NCBI GenBank assembly: GCA_900660155.1
Contig: CABFPE010000134.1
Coordinates: 55,787 to 119,786 of the forward strand
Direction of reading: 5' to 3'
Length of the DNA stretch: 64,000 nt
Origin: Hofstenia miamia
Lineage: Eukaryota; Xenacoelomorpha; Acoela; Hofsteniidae
Positions 24,604-34,934 of this stretch are shown piece after piece. Numbering within the stretch: the first letter of the stretch is position 1; the number at the start of each line of letters is the position of its first letter. Made by a program: the position numbers and the translations under genes. The notes beneath the pieces were generated by a model. It was not told the DNA's origin. It was given only the letters and a program-made list of their open reading frames with translations, and searched no databases.

Positions 24604-24662
24604 AATAATTTGTAAAACTGACGATGAATTTGTAAGTCGAAATATATCAGCATGTTCTTATT
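24604..24662 (+). ncRNA. hammerhead-ribozyme-like motif of the Penelope-like element
   Basis: Core words CTGACGA (24618-24624) and GAAA (24639-24642) are in the right order around a stem II segment, followed by TATATC with C as the potential cleavage base. Outer AATAA (24604-24608) pairs with TTATT (24658-24662) to extend stem I. Stem II is imperfect compared with the 33153-33212 copy. Probably a decaying ribozyme. Confidence 0.5.
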
Positions 24663-25129
24663 AAGGTTATATATTAAGATTTTGTCATTTCTCACAGAGA
24701 AACAATTTAACCGCGCATTATTTTTAAATAACACAAGATCCTTTCAAAACTAGTCTGCCTTTTACAGTCTGCTTGATTGTATTGGTTGCAGTGTATTTTA
24801 CTGGTAGGTTTAATTTTTAAAGATGGCAATAAATATAATTCAACCAAAAAATTGTGCAAAAAGTTGTTTGTACGCAAAACATTTTTGCTGTAAACTTTAT
24901 AATTACCCAAAAGGTTGCCTGCAAATTTGCTAATTTTTATTCTACTTTAAACAGCGATATTTACCAATATGCGACAACGCATGCCTAATAAGTACGGCAA
25001 CCAGAATATGAGCTTACAATATAAATTTATGACTTTTTCAAGACCTAATGATTTATTCAAAAAATATAACAAGTTATCAAAGACTTTTGATGCAGATGTG
25101 ATATTCTATTTTAATACAGCATCATGTGA

Positions 25130-25440
25130 CCCTTAATGTTTTCATTTTTGAAGTTTCGGTTTTAAACAAGTAACTTTCTTAACATGCTGAAACTTCTTTC
25201 TACTGAAACAGATTTGGGACCATAGTTCTTGAGGGCAGCATAAATTGCCGGTAGTACTTCATTTCTCGAATAACCCATAATGTCCTTCAATTCATTTTTA
25301 TTAAAACGATTTTGAAAATAAGTTGATATCTCACATGGGCTATTTCCAAAGATAGTAGGAAGTTGTTCCACTATTTTCCAAAAATCCGAAAATTTAAAGA
25401 TGCCTAAGTTGCAAAATATTACATATTTAATGAAGTAATT
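25130..25440 (-). pseudogene. hAT transposase C-terminal fragment
   Basis: The minus strand encodes FGNSPCEISTYFQNRFNKNE, then VLPAIYAALKNYGPKSVSVE and RSFSMLRKLL, the C-terminal hAT dimerisation motif (S..VERSFS.L..L). After one stop it continues NRNFKNENIKGHMMLY. There is no N-terminal transposase sequence beside it. It differs from the hAT copies at 10 and 12 kb, so it is a separate hAT lineage. Confidence 0.6.
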
Positions 25441-25499
25441 TGTAACTTAGGCCATTTTGACGGAGTAAATACTCCCTTTAAGATCAATCAAGTTCAACC

Positions 25500-27015
25500 T
25501 ATAGCCGCGCCCTTCTCTTTCAGATTCGGGACTAAGTTTGAAATTATCAAATTTATTCAATCTATAAAATACAAATCTAGTGGTCCCTCCATTATCCCAA
25601 ACTTGGTCTCTAAAAATTGCTCCAGATATAATAGCTGAGATACTTTTATACATCATAAACCCGTGCATTAGACATTCGACTTTTCCTGAGCAATTAAAAT
25701 TGGCAAATATTACTCCATTATTTAAAAAAGATCCCCCAAATGATATTTTGAAATATAGACCGATTTCTGTAACATCGCCAATTAGTAAGATTTTTGAAAG
25801 ACTTCTTTTCAATCAAATTAACGAACATTTGTATAAACATAATCTGTACTCTCAAAATCAATATGGTTTTCGTAAATATATTTCTACAAATGATGCCTTG
25901 TTAACAGCTACCGAAAATTGGAGAAATAGCATAAATATAGATGAGTGTTCAGCAGTTACATGCTTAGATTTATCAAAAGCATTTGACTCTATCTACCACC
26001 ACACATTAATTAAAAAAATAAAAATTCTGGGCTTCTCAGACAAAAGTGCAGTTATCTCCATAATCGCAAACAAAGAGTTAAACTAAATGGAATTCTCTCT
26101 GACTGAATTTTTATTAAAAATGGTGTTCTACAAAGAACAATTTTAGTACCGTTACTATTCAATATGAATGTAAATGATTTGAGCAATCATACCACATGTA
26201 ATGTTATACAATATGCTTATGATACTATGCTATTTAGTTCACATAAGTCTCCTGAAATGGCTATAAAAGTTCTCGAAGAAAATTGCACTCTTCTTGCACA
26301 ATATTTTGCTTCACTAAAACTAAGAATAAACCCATCTAAAACTCAATTTTGCTTAATTAGACCTACATCTAACAATAATTCAACAAATAGTTCACAATTT
26401 AAATTGAAATTTAATGACACATACTAGCAAGTAAATTGCTTTCGACTTATAATAATAATTATTATTATTATTATTATTATTACACTTAATTATTTTGAAA
26501 AGCATGAGTCTTTAACGCCTCGAGTTACTATATTCAGTATCAATCTCTATCAGTGGCGTACGCACGGGGAGACATGGTGATTTTGACTGGATAATTAAAA
26601 AAAAATTTTTAAAAATAAAAAATTTAAAATCTAAGAATGTGAAAGTCATTGTTAGGACTCTTTTTCTCAATATTTTCAACAAATTTTGCTTTTCGTTGTG
26701 ACAGGCCGTCAGGAAATCATGCGTACACCCCTGATCTCTATGTATGATTCATATATATATTCATGAATTAAGTTCATTAATTTTTCTTAATAATTTCATC
26801 AAAATCAATAAAAGAAATAAAACGCTTTTCAATATCAATAATTTTCAAGATGCTTTTTCTTTCAGATGTTCAATCTTATGGAATGAATTAAGTAAATATA
26901 TAAAATATGAGAAAAATTATAAATGCTTCAAAAAAATCAAACAAATTTTATTGAATAAACACAAATTATTGGGCATAGATAACAAGCTCAATGCATGGTC
27001 GAATTTTTTTTGAAA
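25500..27015 (+). pseudogene. CR1-like LINE ORF2 fragment, interrupted by a MITE
   Basis: Plus-strand reverse transcriptase pieces: KYRPISVTSPISKIFERLLF, QYGFRKYISTNDALL, CLDLSKAFDSIYHHTL (25580-26086); IQYAYDTMLFSS with the YADD box changed to YAYD (26164-26427); and a C-terminal tail SFRCSILWNELSKYIKYEKN (26744-27013). Several frameshifts. A 183-bp hAT-like MITE (26551-26733) and an (ATT)n tract (26450-26482) separate the last two parts. Inactive. Confidence 0.75.
26551..26733. mobile_element. hAT-like MITE with perfect 8-bp target duplication
   Basis: 183 bp, starting CAGTGGCGTACGCA and ending (minus-strand reading) CAGGGGTGTACGCA. It is flanked by ATCTCTAT at 26543-26550 and 26734-26741. 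The 8-bp duplication and CAG terminus are as in hAT elements. It has no coding capacity. It sits inside the LINE fragment, so it arrived later. Confidence 0.85.
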
Positions 27016-27059
27016 ACTGCCCTTTAATTAACCCATATGAAATTAGTTTTGTAAATATT

Positions 27060-27640
27060 TTTGTCACACATTAGTTGGTAGACTTTATATACATTTTTGC
27101 AATAAATTTGCTTTACCGCTTACTACCATCTCTTTTAGATTTAGTGATAAAATTCAACAAAAGAAAATTGAATATTAGAAAAATTGAATTTGAACAGAAT
27201 GCCTTAAATTTTTTTCTAAGTTGCACAATTCAAAATTGGAGTCATTTGAATATTGAATAGGCTTACCATCATAGATAATGCAAGAAAACTATTATTTTCT
27301 ATCTGAGATCAAGAAACTATTTCTAACATACAATTTATAGGTAACTTTTAGCAAAATTTTAAAAATATTTATGGATTTACATTTGTAGAGTAAAGGAAAA
27401 TATTCCTGATTTTTTAGGTGTCAGATTTCTAAGTAGTTCAAGTACTCAAAGTTTATTAATCTGCTGCAAAAAATTGATAAATTTCTGTAACCACAAAATT
27501 TTAGTTTAATTTATGTTTCCTCACAGAACCAAATTACTACAAATTATCAGGTCAAGTTATTGCTTCTCGTACAGGTAAGTTGTGCCAAATTAATTAGTTT
27601 CTATTATATTTTGATTTAGTAATGAATGCCAAAATTTGCT
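27060..27640. other. non-coding stretch
   Basis: No feature recognised between the LINE tail and the 3' end of the membrane-protein gene. Confidence 0.4.
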
Positions 27641-27652
27641 ATATTCATCAAG

Positions 27653-27658
27653 TTTATT
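27653..27658 (-). terminator. poly(A) signal AATAAA
   Basis: AATAAA on the minus strand about 45 nt downstream of the membrane-protein stop codon. Confidence 0.45.
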
Positions 27659-27703
27659 ATACATAAATAATGCACTACTATTTTTTCATGTTCTTTTATA
27701 ATA

Positions 27704-28453
27704 TTAAAAATTTCCATTTGAATGAATAGCAAACAAATATAAAATAATAGCATCATTCAATAACTCAAAATCTATGAATAAATTTATATAAATACCTGAT
27801 GTACAATAAGTTAAAAGTGGAGTGATATCAAAGATTTCAATCATAACCATTCCGATGCCCTCTCTCAATATATCCAATAATAAAATAAGAGAATTTGCTT
27901 GGATAATTCTGGATTCAAATATTTTAAATTTTATACTTCTTAGATAAAGATGGTTATGAAAAACCATAAGCATGCCCAAAATAAAATAGCAGATGGTGTG
28001 TATATTGTAGTAATTATTGTACCCCACATCTGATACGAATAACATAGGCAAGAATTGAAACAATATGATACACAATGCTAATGATATTAAAAAGCAACCA
28101 TCTTTGCCAAAGAATTGTTTTAGTTGCACGTACGCAGGAACGTTGTTTACTTCAAAAACTGAAACAAGATTCATAGCAAATGCAAATGTGCTTGGAAGGA
28201 AATATCCCCAGGACACTAAAGTTTTTTCAAAACTAATTCGGGAAATCCATTCACTAGTTGATAACAGTGACAAACTGCATATGTAAATTTGGCTGAGCAA
28301 GAATATTTGCAGAAATCCAATTTGTAATGGACCATGATCCTTCAATGTCTGGAGTTTTATGATCATTGCAATTGCCAGAATTAATATGCAAACACATATT
28401 GTAAGGAGTTGGGTAAATGCAAAGAAACTAATGCAGTCTTGCAAGTAAGCCAT
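27704..28453 (-). CDS. orphan seven-pass membrane protein
   Basis: From the first ATG (28451-28453, MAYLQDCISFFAF) it encodes 249 residues. The frame is open up to codon TTG at 28507, but no ATG lies there. An acceptor-like TTTGATTGCAG ends at 28501, 48 nt before the ATG. Seven hydrophobic segments are visible at residues about 7-33, 43-65, 77-100, 118-141, 149-171, 183-208 and 213-242, with short loops, as in a GPCR-like or other 7TM protein. I see no DRY, NPxxY or other diagnostic motif and do not recognise the family. The frame has no stops in 750 bp of very AT-rich sequence, which argues that it is real. An AATAAA lies 45 nt past the stop (27653-27658). It could be the last exon of a longer gene. 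Confidence 0.6.
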   Translation of the reverse strand: MAYLQDCISFFAFTQLLTICVCILILAIAMIIKLQTLKDHGPLQIGFLQIFLLSQIYICSLSLLSTSEWISRISFEKTLVSWGYFLPSTFAFAMNLVSVFEVNNVPAYVQLKQFFGKDGCFLISLALCIILFQFLPMLFVSDVGYNNYYNIHTICYFILGMLMVFHNHLYLRSIKFKIFESRIIQANSLILLLDILREGIGMVMIEIFDITPLLTYCTSGIYINLFIDFELLNDAIILYLFAIHSNGNF

Positions 28454-28490
28454 TACCAAAAAGTCAATATGAATGCGGCGGTTAAACAAT

Positions 28491-28511
28491 AATTGAGCTG
28501 CAATCAAACAC
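28491..28511 (-). promoter_or_regulatory. splice-acceptor-like site upstream of the 7TM gene
   Basis: Minus strand GTGTTTGATTGCAG ends at 28501, directly before the open frame and 48 nt before its first ATG. It may be a cis or trans 3' splice site. Confidence 0.35.
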
Positions 28512-28519
28512 CAAAGTGT

Positions 28520-29077
28520 TTATTTAATGATTAGCAACACTGAGATTTAATAAAGACATATTCAAACAGAAGACATAAAATATTCTAAGAAATCATCTGT
28601 AAATGGTACATTAAGAATAACAAAGACATTCTAGGATTGGAGTGGGTAATGACTTTATGTTTATTTAATTGACACATGATTAAACCTACTCTTTCTGGAA
28701 ATATTGTTTCTTCTTAGAGAATTCTTTATTATCAACTAAAAATATATATATATAAAATCAATATAAAAAATATATATATAAAATCACTATCAATAACATA
28801 TGCATCATTTACATCTTTCATTCTTTTATCGAACATTTGTTTCAAAAAAACATAGTAAGATAAATTTGGGAATAGAGTAATCAAACAAGTAATTGTAAAG
28901 ATTTTTTAATAAAAATTTTTTATCATGTGGCAGGTTTCTTAATCAATATGTTATGTGTTATAGTTCTTACCACCATATCCATTCTCTCCAGTAACAGTTA
29001 TTTTAAATTGAATGGAATTGAAAAGATTGGGTGTTGTAAATTGGTCACATGATGTGGTAACAAAGTAGTGTTCATTT
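28520..29077. other. non-coding stretch
   Basis: AT-rich, with an ATATATATA/AAAATCA short repeat near 28740-28785. No upstream exon of the membrane-protein gene could be picked out. Confidence 0.35.
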
Positions 29078-29085
29078 ATCTACTT

Positions 29086-29478
29086 CAGTGGTTTTCAACC
29101 TTTTTTTAACCATAGACACATTTTCTCTTAATTTTTTGCTGGACCCCTTTGCAAAAAATCACTAATAAGTGGAGGAATTGTTAATATTAAGGAAATAATA
29201 AATGATTAGGCTCTTATTTTGAAGGAAAACTAAATTAATATGTCCTTGTACTTTCCTTCTACTTAATTTCTATAAAAAAATAGAACAGCTGCGTCAATAT
29301 TTTTACTTTTTGGATTTTTAAAATTTCTGCAGAAATTCCATGCTTATTAATGAAAACCGTTTCGAATTAGAATTGCCCTATGGACCAACAAACTGTCATG
29401 GTAGACCTCTAATTAGTTATTTTTGTGTGTGGAACCCCAGTAAAATTACATGACATGGACCACGGATTAGAACCACTA
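29086..29478. mobile_element. hAT-like MITE with perfect 8-bp target duplication
   Basis: 393 bp. Left end CAGTGGTTTTCAACC; right end, minus strand, TAGTGGTTCTAATCCGTGG (first base mutated from C). Flanked by ATCTACTT at 29078-29085 and 29479-29486. The CAGTGGTTCTCAACC-type terminus is typical of hAT non-autonomous families. Non-coding. Confidence 0.85.
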
Positions 29479-29486
29479 ATCTACTT

Positions 29487-31115
29487 AGATGAAAAGAAAA
29501 ATAAGAAGCTTCACACTAGTGTATATTTAAGTATTCTATATAAATGAAAATAAGATTTTTTATATTGTGAACGAGCAATGTATTGTAGGATTGTGTGTTC
29601 TAATTTGACCATAATTTAATGTAAATCTTTCACATATTGGTTTAATTAGATTCTTAACTGCTTTCTATATATTATGTCAGAAATATTTTTGCTATATATT
29701 TAGCATCATCAGAAACATACAAATCAAATAAAAAAACACATAAATACAAGTGAGTTTCAAAAAATGTGCATGTTAAAATCAATATCAAGGGGCTTTGTTT
29801 TCCACAGGATTATATGAGACAACGTTTTTTTCATCAGTTAATTCCACAATGCTAACACTTAAACGATCTTGAACTTGAGTTAAAATCATATTAACTTCAG
29901 AACTTGAAAAGAATGTGATTGCCAATCATTTAGTTCAATAACGACCGACACGTGCAATGTATTAAGTGCAGCTTCAAATCTCTGACAATGAAATTACTTT
30001 GCTAAGAAGTAGGGGCTATAGATTTTGTCTGATTAGTTTGGTAATTTTTCCAGTGGTTATGTAAGCTGCTGACATCAAATTCTATTTCATTAAAATACTA
30101 ATTGCTAAATAAATGTAGTGATTTGTTATTAAAGATAAGTGAAATACACGTTTATTCATTTAGTTGGTACATGGGATTTGGCTTGGGTCAAAATATTTTG
30201 GAATTTTTAAGTGATGATGCAAAATTGACAATGAGACTTTCCGTATTTATTTTTTTCAGATTTTTTTAGTGAAATGTCTTCAATATATGATATTGATATT
30301 CAGCATATGGATTTGTTATTGGCTAAAGGCCCCACTGCTGAAAGCTATTAAAAACATACCACTTAAAATTTGAATGACAGTCCTTTTTAGACAACTTATT
30401 ACTAGCACATTTTCTCAAATAAATTTTATTATATGGTTCCTAACCATTGTTTATTAAAAATACAAATTCATAAATTAGAGCCGACATGAATTAAAAAGAA
30501 GGAGGGAGGTTGACATAAAATTTCGATATTACTGGAATGGAAAATTCAATAACTCAACTGCTTTTACAACTTCTCAACCCTAGTGACGCAGCAAGGGGGT
30601 CACGATGTCATGCCCCCTTGGGTTGGTCATCAGCCATATCCCATTTCGCCACTTTTTAATCCGTCATGCCATTTCATAAGCACACTCTCTATTCCCGTTC
30701 TTCAATTCGATTTTTAGTCAAAATTCTCGGTTTTTGTTTGTTTCAGTTTGTTTGAAAGAAAATCGAATAACAGAAAAATAAATTTTGTGGCAATGTGGGA
30801 AATGCTATTTTTTATGATTGAGGAAATTGGTATGCAATGCCTTCATTATTATATAAAAACTGGTTTATGGGCAAGGTTACAATGTACGCACATGCATGCC
30901 TTAGCATAGGCATGGGTTATTGGTTCTCCACTATTTTTCTTAACCTAAAAATGAAAAACTTAGCAATTATTTGTGAAATATCTACTAAGTATGATAGAAC
31001 AATGAATTTAAACTAGTGTAATTTGCTTAGATAGTGTTTGTATTTGCATATTTCCCAATTTATGTCAATTCAATCTTTTCACAAAATTTGTGATTCCTGT
31101 CTATCCTTCTGTATA
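29487..31115. other. non-coding stretch
   Basis: No gene. A G/C-rich patch at about 30585-30635 (TAGTGACGCAGCAAGGGGG) looks like one end of a hAT element, but no partner end was found. Confidence 0.4.
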
Positions 31116-31117
31116 TA

Positions 31118-31850
31118 CAGCTATCCCTCAAGATATGCCGCTAATTAATCCTTCAATACTACCGCAGATCTAGAAATCGCATAAGTTGAATATAGTAACC
31201 GATGAGAGAAGAATCAATTATGCCAAGAATTCTATCATATTGATAAAAGAATATATTATTACACTACTTTAAACCTGATATGCATTATTACTATACAATT
31301 AATTGTATACAAACCAATTTTAAACTTATTCATTTCCACAAAACAATTTATAAAGAGTTAATTCTAGAGAAAATTCGAAAGTATCCGCACTCGTAAATGG
31401 CTAAGAAGTAACTGAATCCGAGATCGTCATTTGGCACTATCACAGAGCGAATACGGACTCTCTCTATGTACAGTTTTAGAATTAGAATGCTGTTGATTAG
31501 GTGGGTATTCAAATAGATTACAAAGCATTTGAAGTACTTAAACTGTTTTCTTTGGGATTTTGTTATTATCACTTTTGATGCTTCATTTCTATTGTAATAG
31601 TAATAATCTAGTACATTTACTCTCTTTGGTTGCAACGTGCCGTCTCCCCTGCGTTTAGTGGACTTTCTCTCAAGCCTTTGGCTTGCGGCGCTAATTATAC
31701 ATGCTTCTACTCAAATTTAGCATTTTGAAATAATATTTTCAATTAATTTTAAAAATCGCATAACCCGAATTTCTCCATCCATAACTTGAACGATTATCGC
31801 TAATATTTTTGCCGCATAACTTGAAACTCGCATATGTCGAGGGATAGCTG
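31118..31850. mobile_element. pogo/Tigger-like MITE
   Basis: 733 bp with inverted ends CAGCTATCCCTCAAGATATG (left) and CAGCTATCCCTCGACATATG (right, minus strand), flanked by TA (31116-31117 and 31851-31852). Near each end the words GCATAACTTGAA and GCATAAGTTGAA recur. The CAG.-TA terminus and layout recall Tigger/pogo non-autonomous elements. No transposase motif is seen inside. Confidence 0.7.
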
Positions 31851-32164
31851 TATGTATAAAATGTGTAACAGCTATGCCCATCATATTGTTTGGTCTTTTG
31901 ACAGAACAATAATTTATACAGAATTCGATAGTTCTATAGAAGTTCAAAGTATTAAGTAAGTCTAAAAATGTAATATTACCAATATCGGAAAGTAATGAAA
32001 AAATCTATATACAAGTTTTTTTATTGAATATAACAGTAAATCAAAGCATTAAGTCACACTATAACCTCCATGCCATATAATAAATTGCTCACAATGACAT
32101 TTAAGTTTAAATAATTCGTCAGAATATCTCTCAAGGGGATTTTAAATGCTGTCGGTCAGATGTA

Positions 32165-33072
32165 CTCACCAACTTCGACATGATCAGTGAATACAACGCC
32201 TTTCCTTCCATCTTTGATTGATTTGTTTACCCAGCTGTCAAGTTCGTTGAGGTCTGGAGAATAAGAAGCCTGTTTACGAAGACGTATACCTTTTGATTCA
32301 TAAAATTTTTGTGCTTGGATAGCCGAATGAGATCGAGCATTATCTTGTTGCCAAATTAACGAAGATTGACAACTCGCTTCTCAGACCTTTCCTTACTGAA
32401 CTTAAAAAGACAGTTTTCCACCAATTTAATGTAGTGATTGCTATCTACTGTTTCATTTCTTGCAGTTGTCTCAACGTAGAATTTTTTATCCCCGGTCATT
32501 GCAATGATTGGCATAGTTTTTACAGATTTGAGGTTGACTTTCGGAATTTGTTCCCTTGGAGCACTGGGCTTATGCCAAAAATGGGAATCCTGTCGTGATT
32601 TACCCGGTGTAAATGCAATTCACGTCTCATCGATGATTACTAAACGTTTTAGTAATTAAGAAGCACTGAATTCCAAAAGCAACTCACCGAAGGATTCACA
32701 ACAACTGATTCGATTAAGTTTGTTCTGCACCGAGGGAGATATTGGCACCCACGCCGAACAAAATTTTGTTAGACCCAAATGTTCTTTTAGTATTGTTCTC
32801 ACCGTTTGGTATTTCGTATTAGCTGCATAACCCACTTGTGATATGGTTACGCTAGGATTTTCTTTGATAACTACCTGAGCAGACAGCAATAAAACTTCAA
32901 TAATTATAGAAGGTCGACCACTTCTTGCAACATGCTCAAACGAATTCAGTGAGATCCATCTGTAAATTGCTGAATTTCCTGGACATTGATCATTCCACAC
33001 GGTCCGTTCCTGATTTAAATTCCGTGTATACGAAGAAGCGGAACATTTCTCTTGACGTTTCAAATTCAGCAT
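32165..33072 (-). pseudogene. mariner-superfamily transposase, DD34D-type
   Basis: Starts at ATG 33072 (MLNLKRQEKCSASSYTRNLN). The N-terminal DNA-binding part has RWISLNSFEHVARSGRPS and VRTILKEHLGLTKFCSAWVP. The catalytic part, in other frames, gives VIIDETWIAFTPGK, IWQQDNARSHSAIQAQKFYE and ASYSPDLNELDSWV, then KDGRKGVVFTDHVEVGEYI to a stop near 32165. From the second Asp there are 34 residues to the Asp of LNELD, so the triad reads DD34D. At least two frameshifts and one stop break it. It lies directly beside the 3' end of the Penelope-like element. The terminal repeats were not identified. Confidence 0.7.
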
Positions 33073-33152
33073 GATTTCCGATATGAGAAAAAAACGCGAT
33101 ATATCGTATTAGTTCTTTAATAGTGTCGTTTTTTAGGAGCTTAATTAACTTT

Positions 33153-33212
33153 AATAAGAACATGCAAGATATATTTCGACTTACCAAGTCATCATCAGTT
33201 TTACAAATTATT
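33153..33212 (-). ncRNA. hammerhead ribozyme motif (Penelope-like element)
   Basis: Minus strand: CTGATGA (33192-33198), then T and a perfect 5-bp stem GACTT-GGT-AAGTC, then GAAA (33174-33177), then TATATC with cleavage expected after C. AATAA (33208-33212) and TTATT (33153-33157) close an outer stem I helix with internal loops between. This is a type I hammerhead with a minimal stem III, the form known from Penelope-like retroelements. There is one unpaired U after the CUGAUGA box. Confidence 0.65.
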
Positions 33213-33254
33213 CCCTCTAAATTTACTAGATTTTACAATAATAATTATAATTTC

Positions 33255-33785
33255 TTAAATTTTAAAAAGTGGCAAATTTAATTTATAAATATAGTCTTCT
33301 TTTGTGTTTAAACTTGGTTGCAAGGATTTGATAAAAATACTCTCAATAATCTTTAAATTACTTGATCTTGACGTCTGATGTAATATTTTTGTTTCAAAAT
33401 TTAGTACGCATTTATTTAGATGATTAGATATATTAGAACTGGCCTCATGTTCTTTAATTCTTCTTGATAGTTGTCTACTAGAAAAACCAATATAATCTTC
33501 ACCACAGGTGCATTTGATTTGATAAATTTTATTTGATTTATTGGTTTCTTCAGTTGTAGATTTTAATTGAAATTTTGTTCTTAGCTTATGATTGCTATAT
33601 ATAAATCTAACATTTTCTTTAATTATTGATATTTTTTTGAGTTCTTTGATCATGTTTTCGGTATGAAGTCGTCTATATTCGATCTTAAAACAATGTTTAT
33701 AATTAGTTTGATTGTTTTTTGATCTTTTGTTTTTAATTAAAATGTCTTCTAATGATTTCTTAATAGTACTTCCTAATATTCAAAT
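33255..33785 (-). pseudogene. Penelope-like element C-terminal GIY-YIG domain
   Basis: Open frame from the truncation point: STIKKSLEDILIKNK, HCFKIEYRRLHTENMIKELK, VRFIYSNHKLRTKFQLKSTT, then KIYQIKCTCGEDYIGFSSRQ and LSRRIKEHEAS, ending YIYKLNLPLFKI. The segment Y-Q-I-K-C-x-C-...-Y-I-G-x-S-x-R-...-R-I-x-E-H is the GIY-YIG nuclease of Penelope-like retroelements, with the CxC and EH residues typical of their variant. In a complete element it follows the reverse transcriptase and nicks the target. Only the C-terminal domain remains here. Confidence 0.8.
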
Positions 33786-33789
33786 ATCA

Positions 33790-34178
33790 ATGGCTCATTT
33801 GTGTTGTCACATGATTCGTTGTATATAAAAACACATCTGCACTTAACAAAGAAGCAGTGTGTGTATGAATATAGTTTTTCTCATTGATTTCCGATATTGG
33901 TAACATAAATGTTTGCAGGCTTTGTGCAATTATGACTGTATAATTTAGTATCAGGTGCCTGGGGTTTTTATAATTAGAGTTACATAATCTTCATAGTAAT
34001 GACGTATAAATTAATATTTATTATTTGCAGTTCAATCTGGTTTTCTTGCGATCGAATTTGCAATTAGGTCAGACCTGTTGGAAAACATAACTACGCACTT
34101 GAATTTCGCAAAACTCAATTTTGACAGCGAAGAAAATTCGTACATCAATTTGGAGGCATACATAGCAATTTTCAATGT
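33790..34178. other. non-coding stretch
   Basis: No feature recognised. Confidence 0.35.
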
Positions 34179-34490
34179 GTGAAACTTATCTTGGCACTTC
34201 AATACAAGCGAAAAATTAGAAACAGAATCATTGTATACCGAATACTGCTTCTAACTGTAGACAATTTAAAGTATTTAGGAGTATATATAGACTTGAAGCT
34301 AAATTTTGAATATCACATTAATGCAATAATCCGAAAATTGGCTGTAGGTATAAGAAGTATGTCAATCATATTAATGCAATTACCAGTATGTGCCACAATT
34401 CAATTTCCATGCATTTATTATGAGTCATTTAAGTTATGGAAATATATTATTTACTTATCTAAAAGATTCTTTTCAATGAAAAATAGTTAA
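34179..34490 (+). pseudogene. LINE reverse transcriptase C-terminal fragment
   Basis: Encodes VDNLKYLGVYIDLKLNFEYH and INAIIRKLAVGIRSMSIILM, the block after the RT palm in CR1-like LINEs (compare VKYLGVEIDKNLHC at 5.7 kb). Short and without flanking parts in the same orientation. Confidence 0.6.
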
Positions 34491-34934
34491 CTAATTTAAA
34501 TGAACACTAGTGTTAAATCAAAAAAAATTCAGTCCGCCTAAGGAAATTAAAACAAAATTAGTTAAACAAACTAGTAAACATAACAAACATCACAATGTAT
34601 AATTTTATTTCAATCAGAAAAGCATGTTTATAAGAAAGAAAAATACTAAATATAAATAGTTTCATTAACTAAATATCGAAAAATTTTTTGAAGCAATAAT
34701 TCGTGTATGATTTCAAAAGTTATTACATCATAAAAATTAGCTGAATAAACAATTAAAGAAGAAAAAGAAGAAAAATCTATATTCAGAAATCTTTTTAACA
34801 ATAAATAGAAATACTGATAAAAAATTCTGAAAGCGTCAAGAAAGTAATACAAAACTAAACAAAAAAAAAAACAAAGAATATTTACAAATAAAAATAGTGG
34901 TTAACTTGGGCTATGGCGATTGCTAGTTTCTATT

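Larger units (their letters stand above)
23440..24670 (+). mobile_element. Penelope-like element 3' fragment, split by a LINE
   Basis: The plus strand encodes VRFIYNNHKLRT...LKSTTEETNKSNIIYQI.CTC.EDYIGFSSRQL, close to the better-preserved copy at 33255-33653 minus. The match stops at about 23652, resumes at about 24410 (KCGLNFET), and continues through the 3' untranslated part to the end at about 24665. The interruption is a 5'-truncated LINE. Frameshifts and stops make this copy older than the minus-strand one. It ends in a hammerhead-like motif (24604-24662). Confidence 0.75.
33120..33785 (-). mobile_element. Penelope-like element, 3' part with GIY-YIG endonuclease
   Basis: 5'-truncated copy of the same element as 23440-24670. 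Its coding part ends at 33255, followed by about 130 bp of 3' sequence with a hammerhead-like motif. The reverse transcriptase is missing (truncated near 33785). Less decayed than the plus-strand copy. Confidence 0.75.

Noticed and set aside
29640-29720. Third hammerhead-like stretch on the minus strand (CTGATGA then GCTA...TAGC)
   Set aside because: The GAAA box is replaced by AAAA and no Penelope-like coding sequence lies upstream, so the match is too weak.
30585-30640. hAT-like end TAGTGACGCAGCAAGGGGG
   Set aside because: Only one end seen and no 8-bp duplication.
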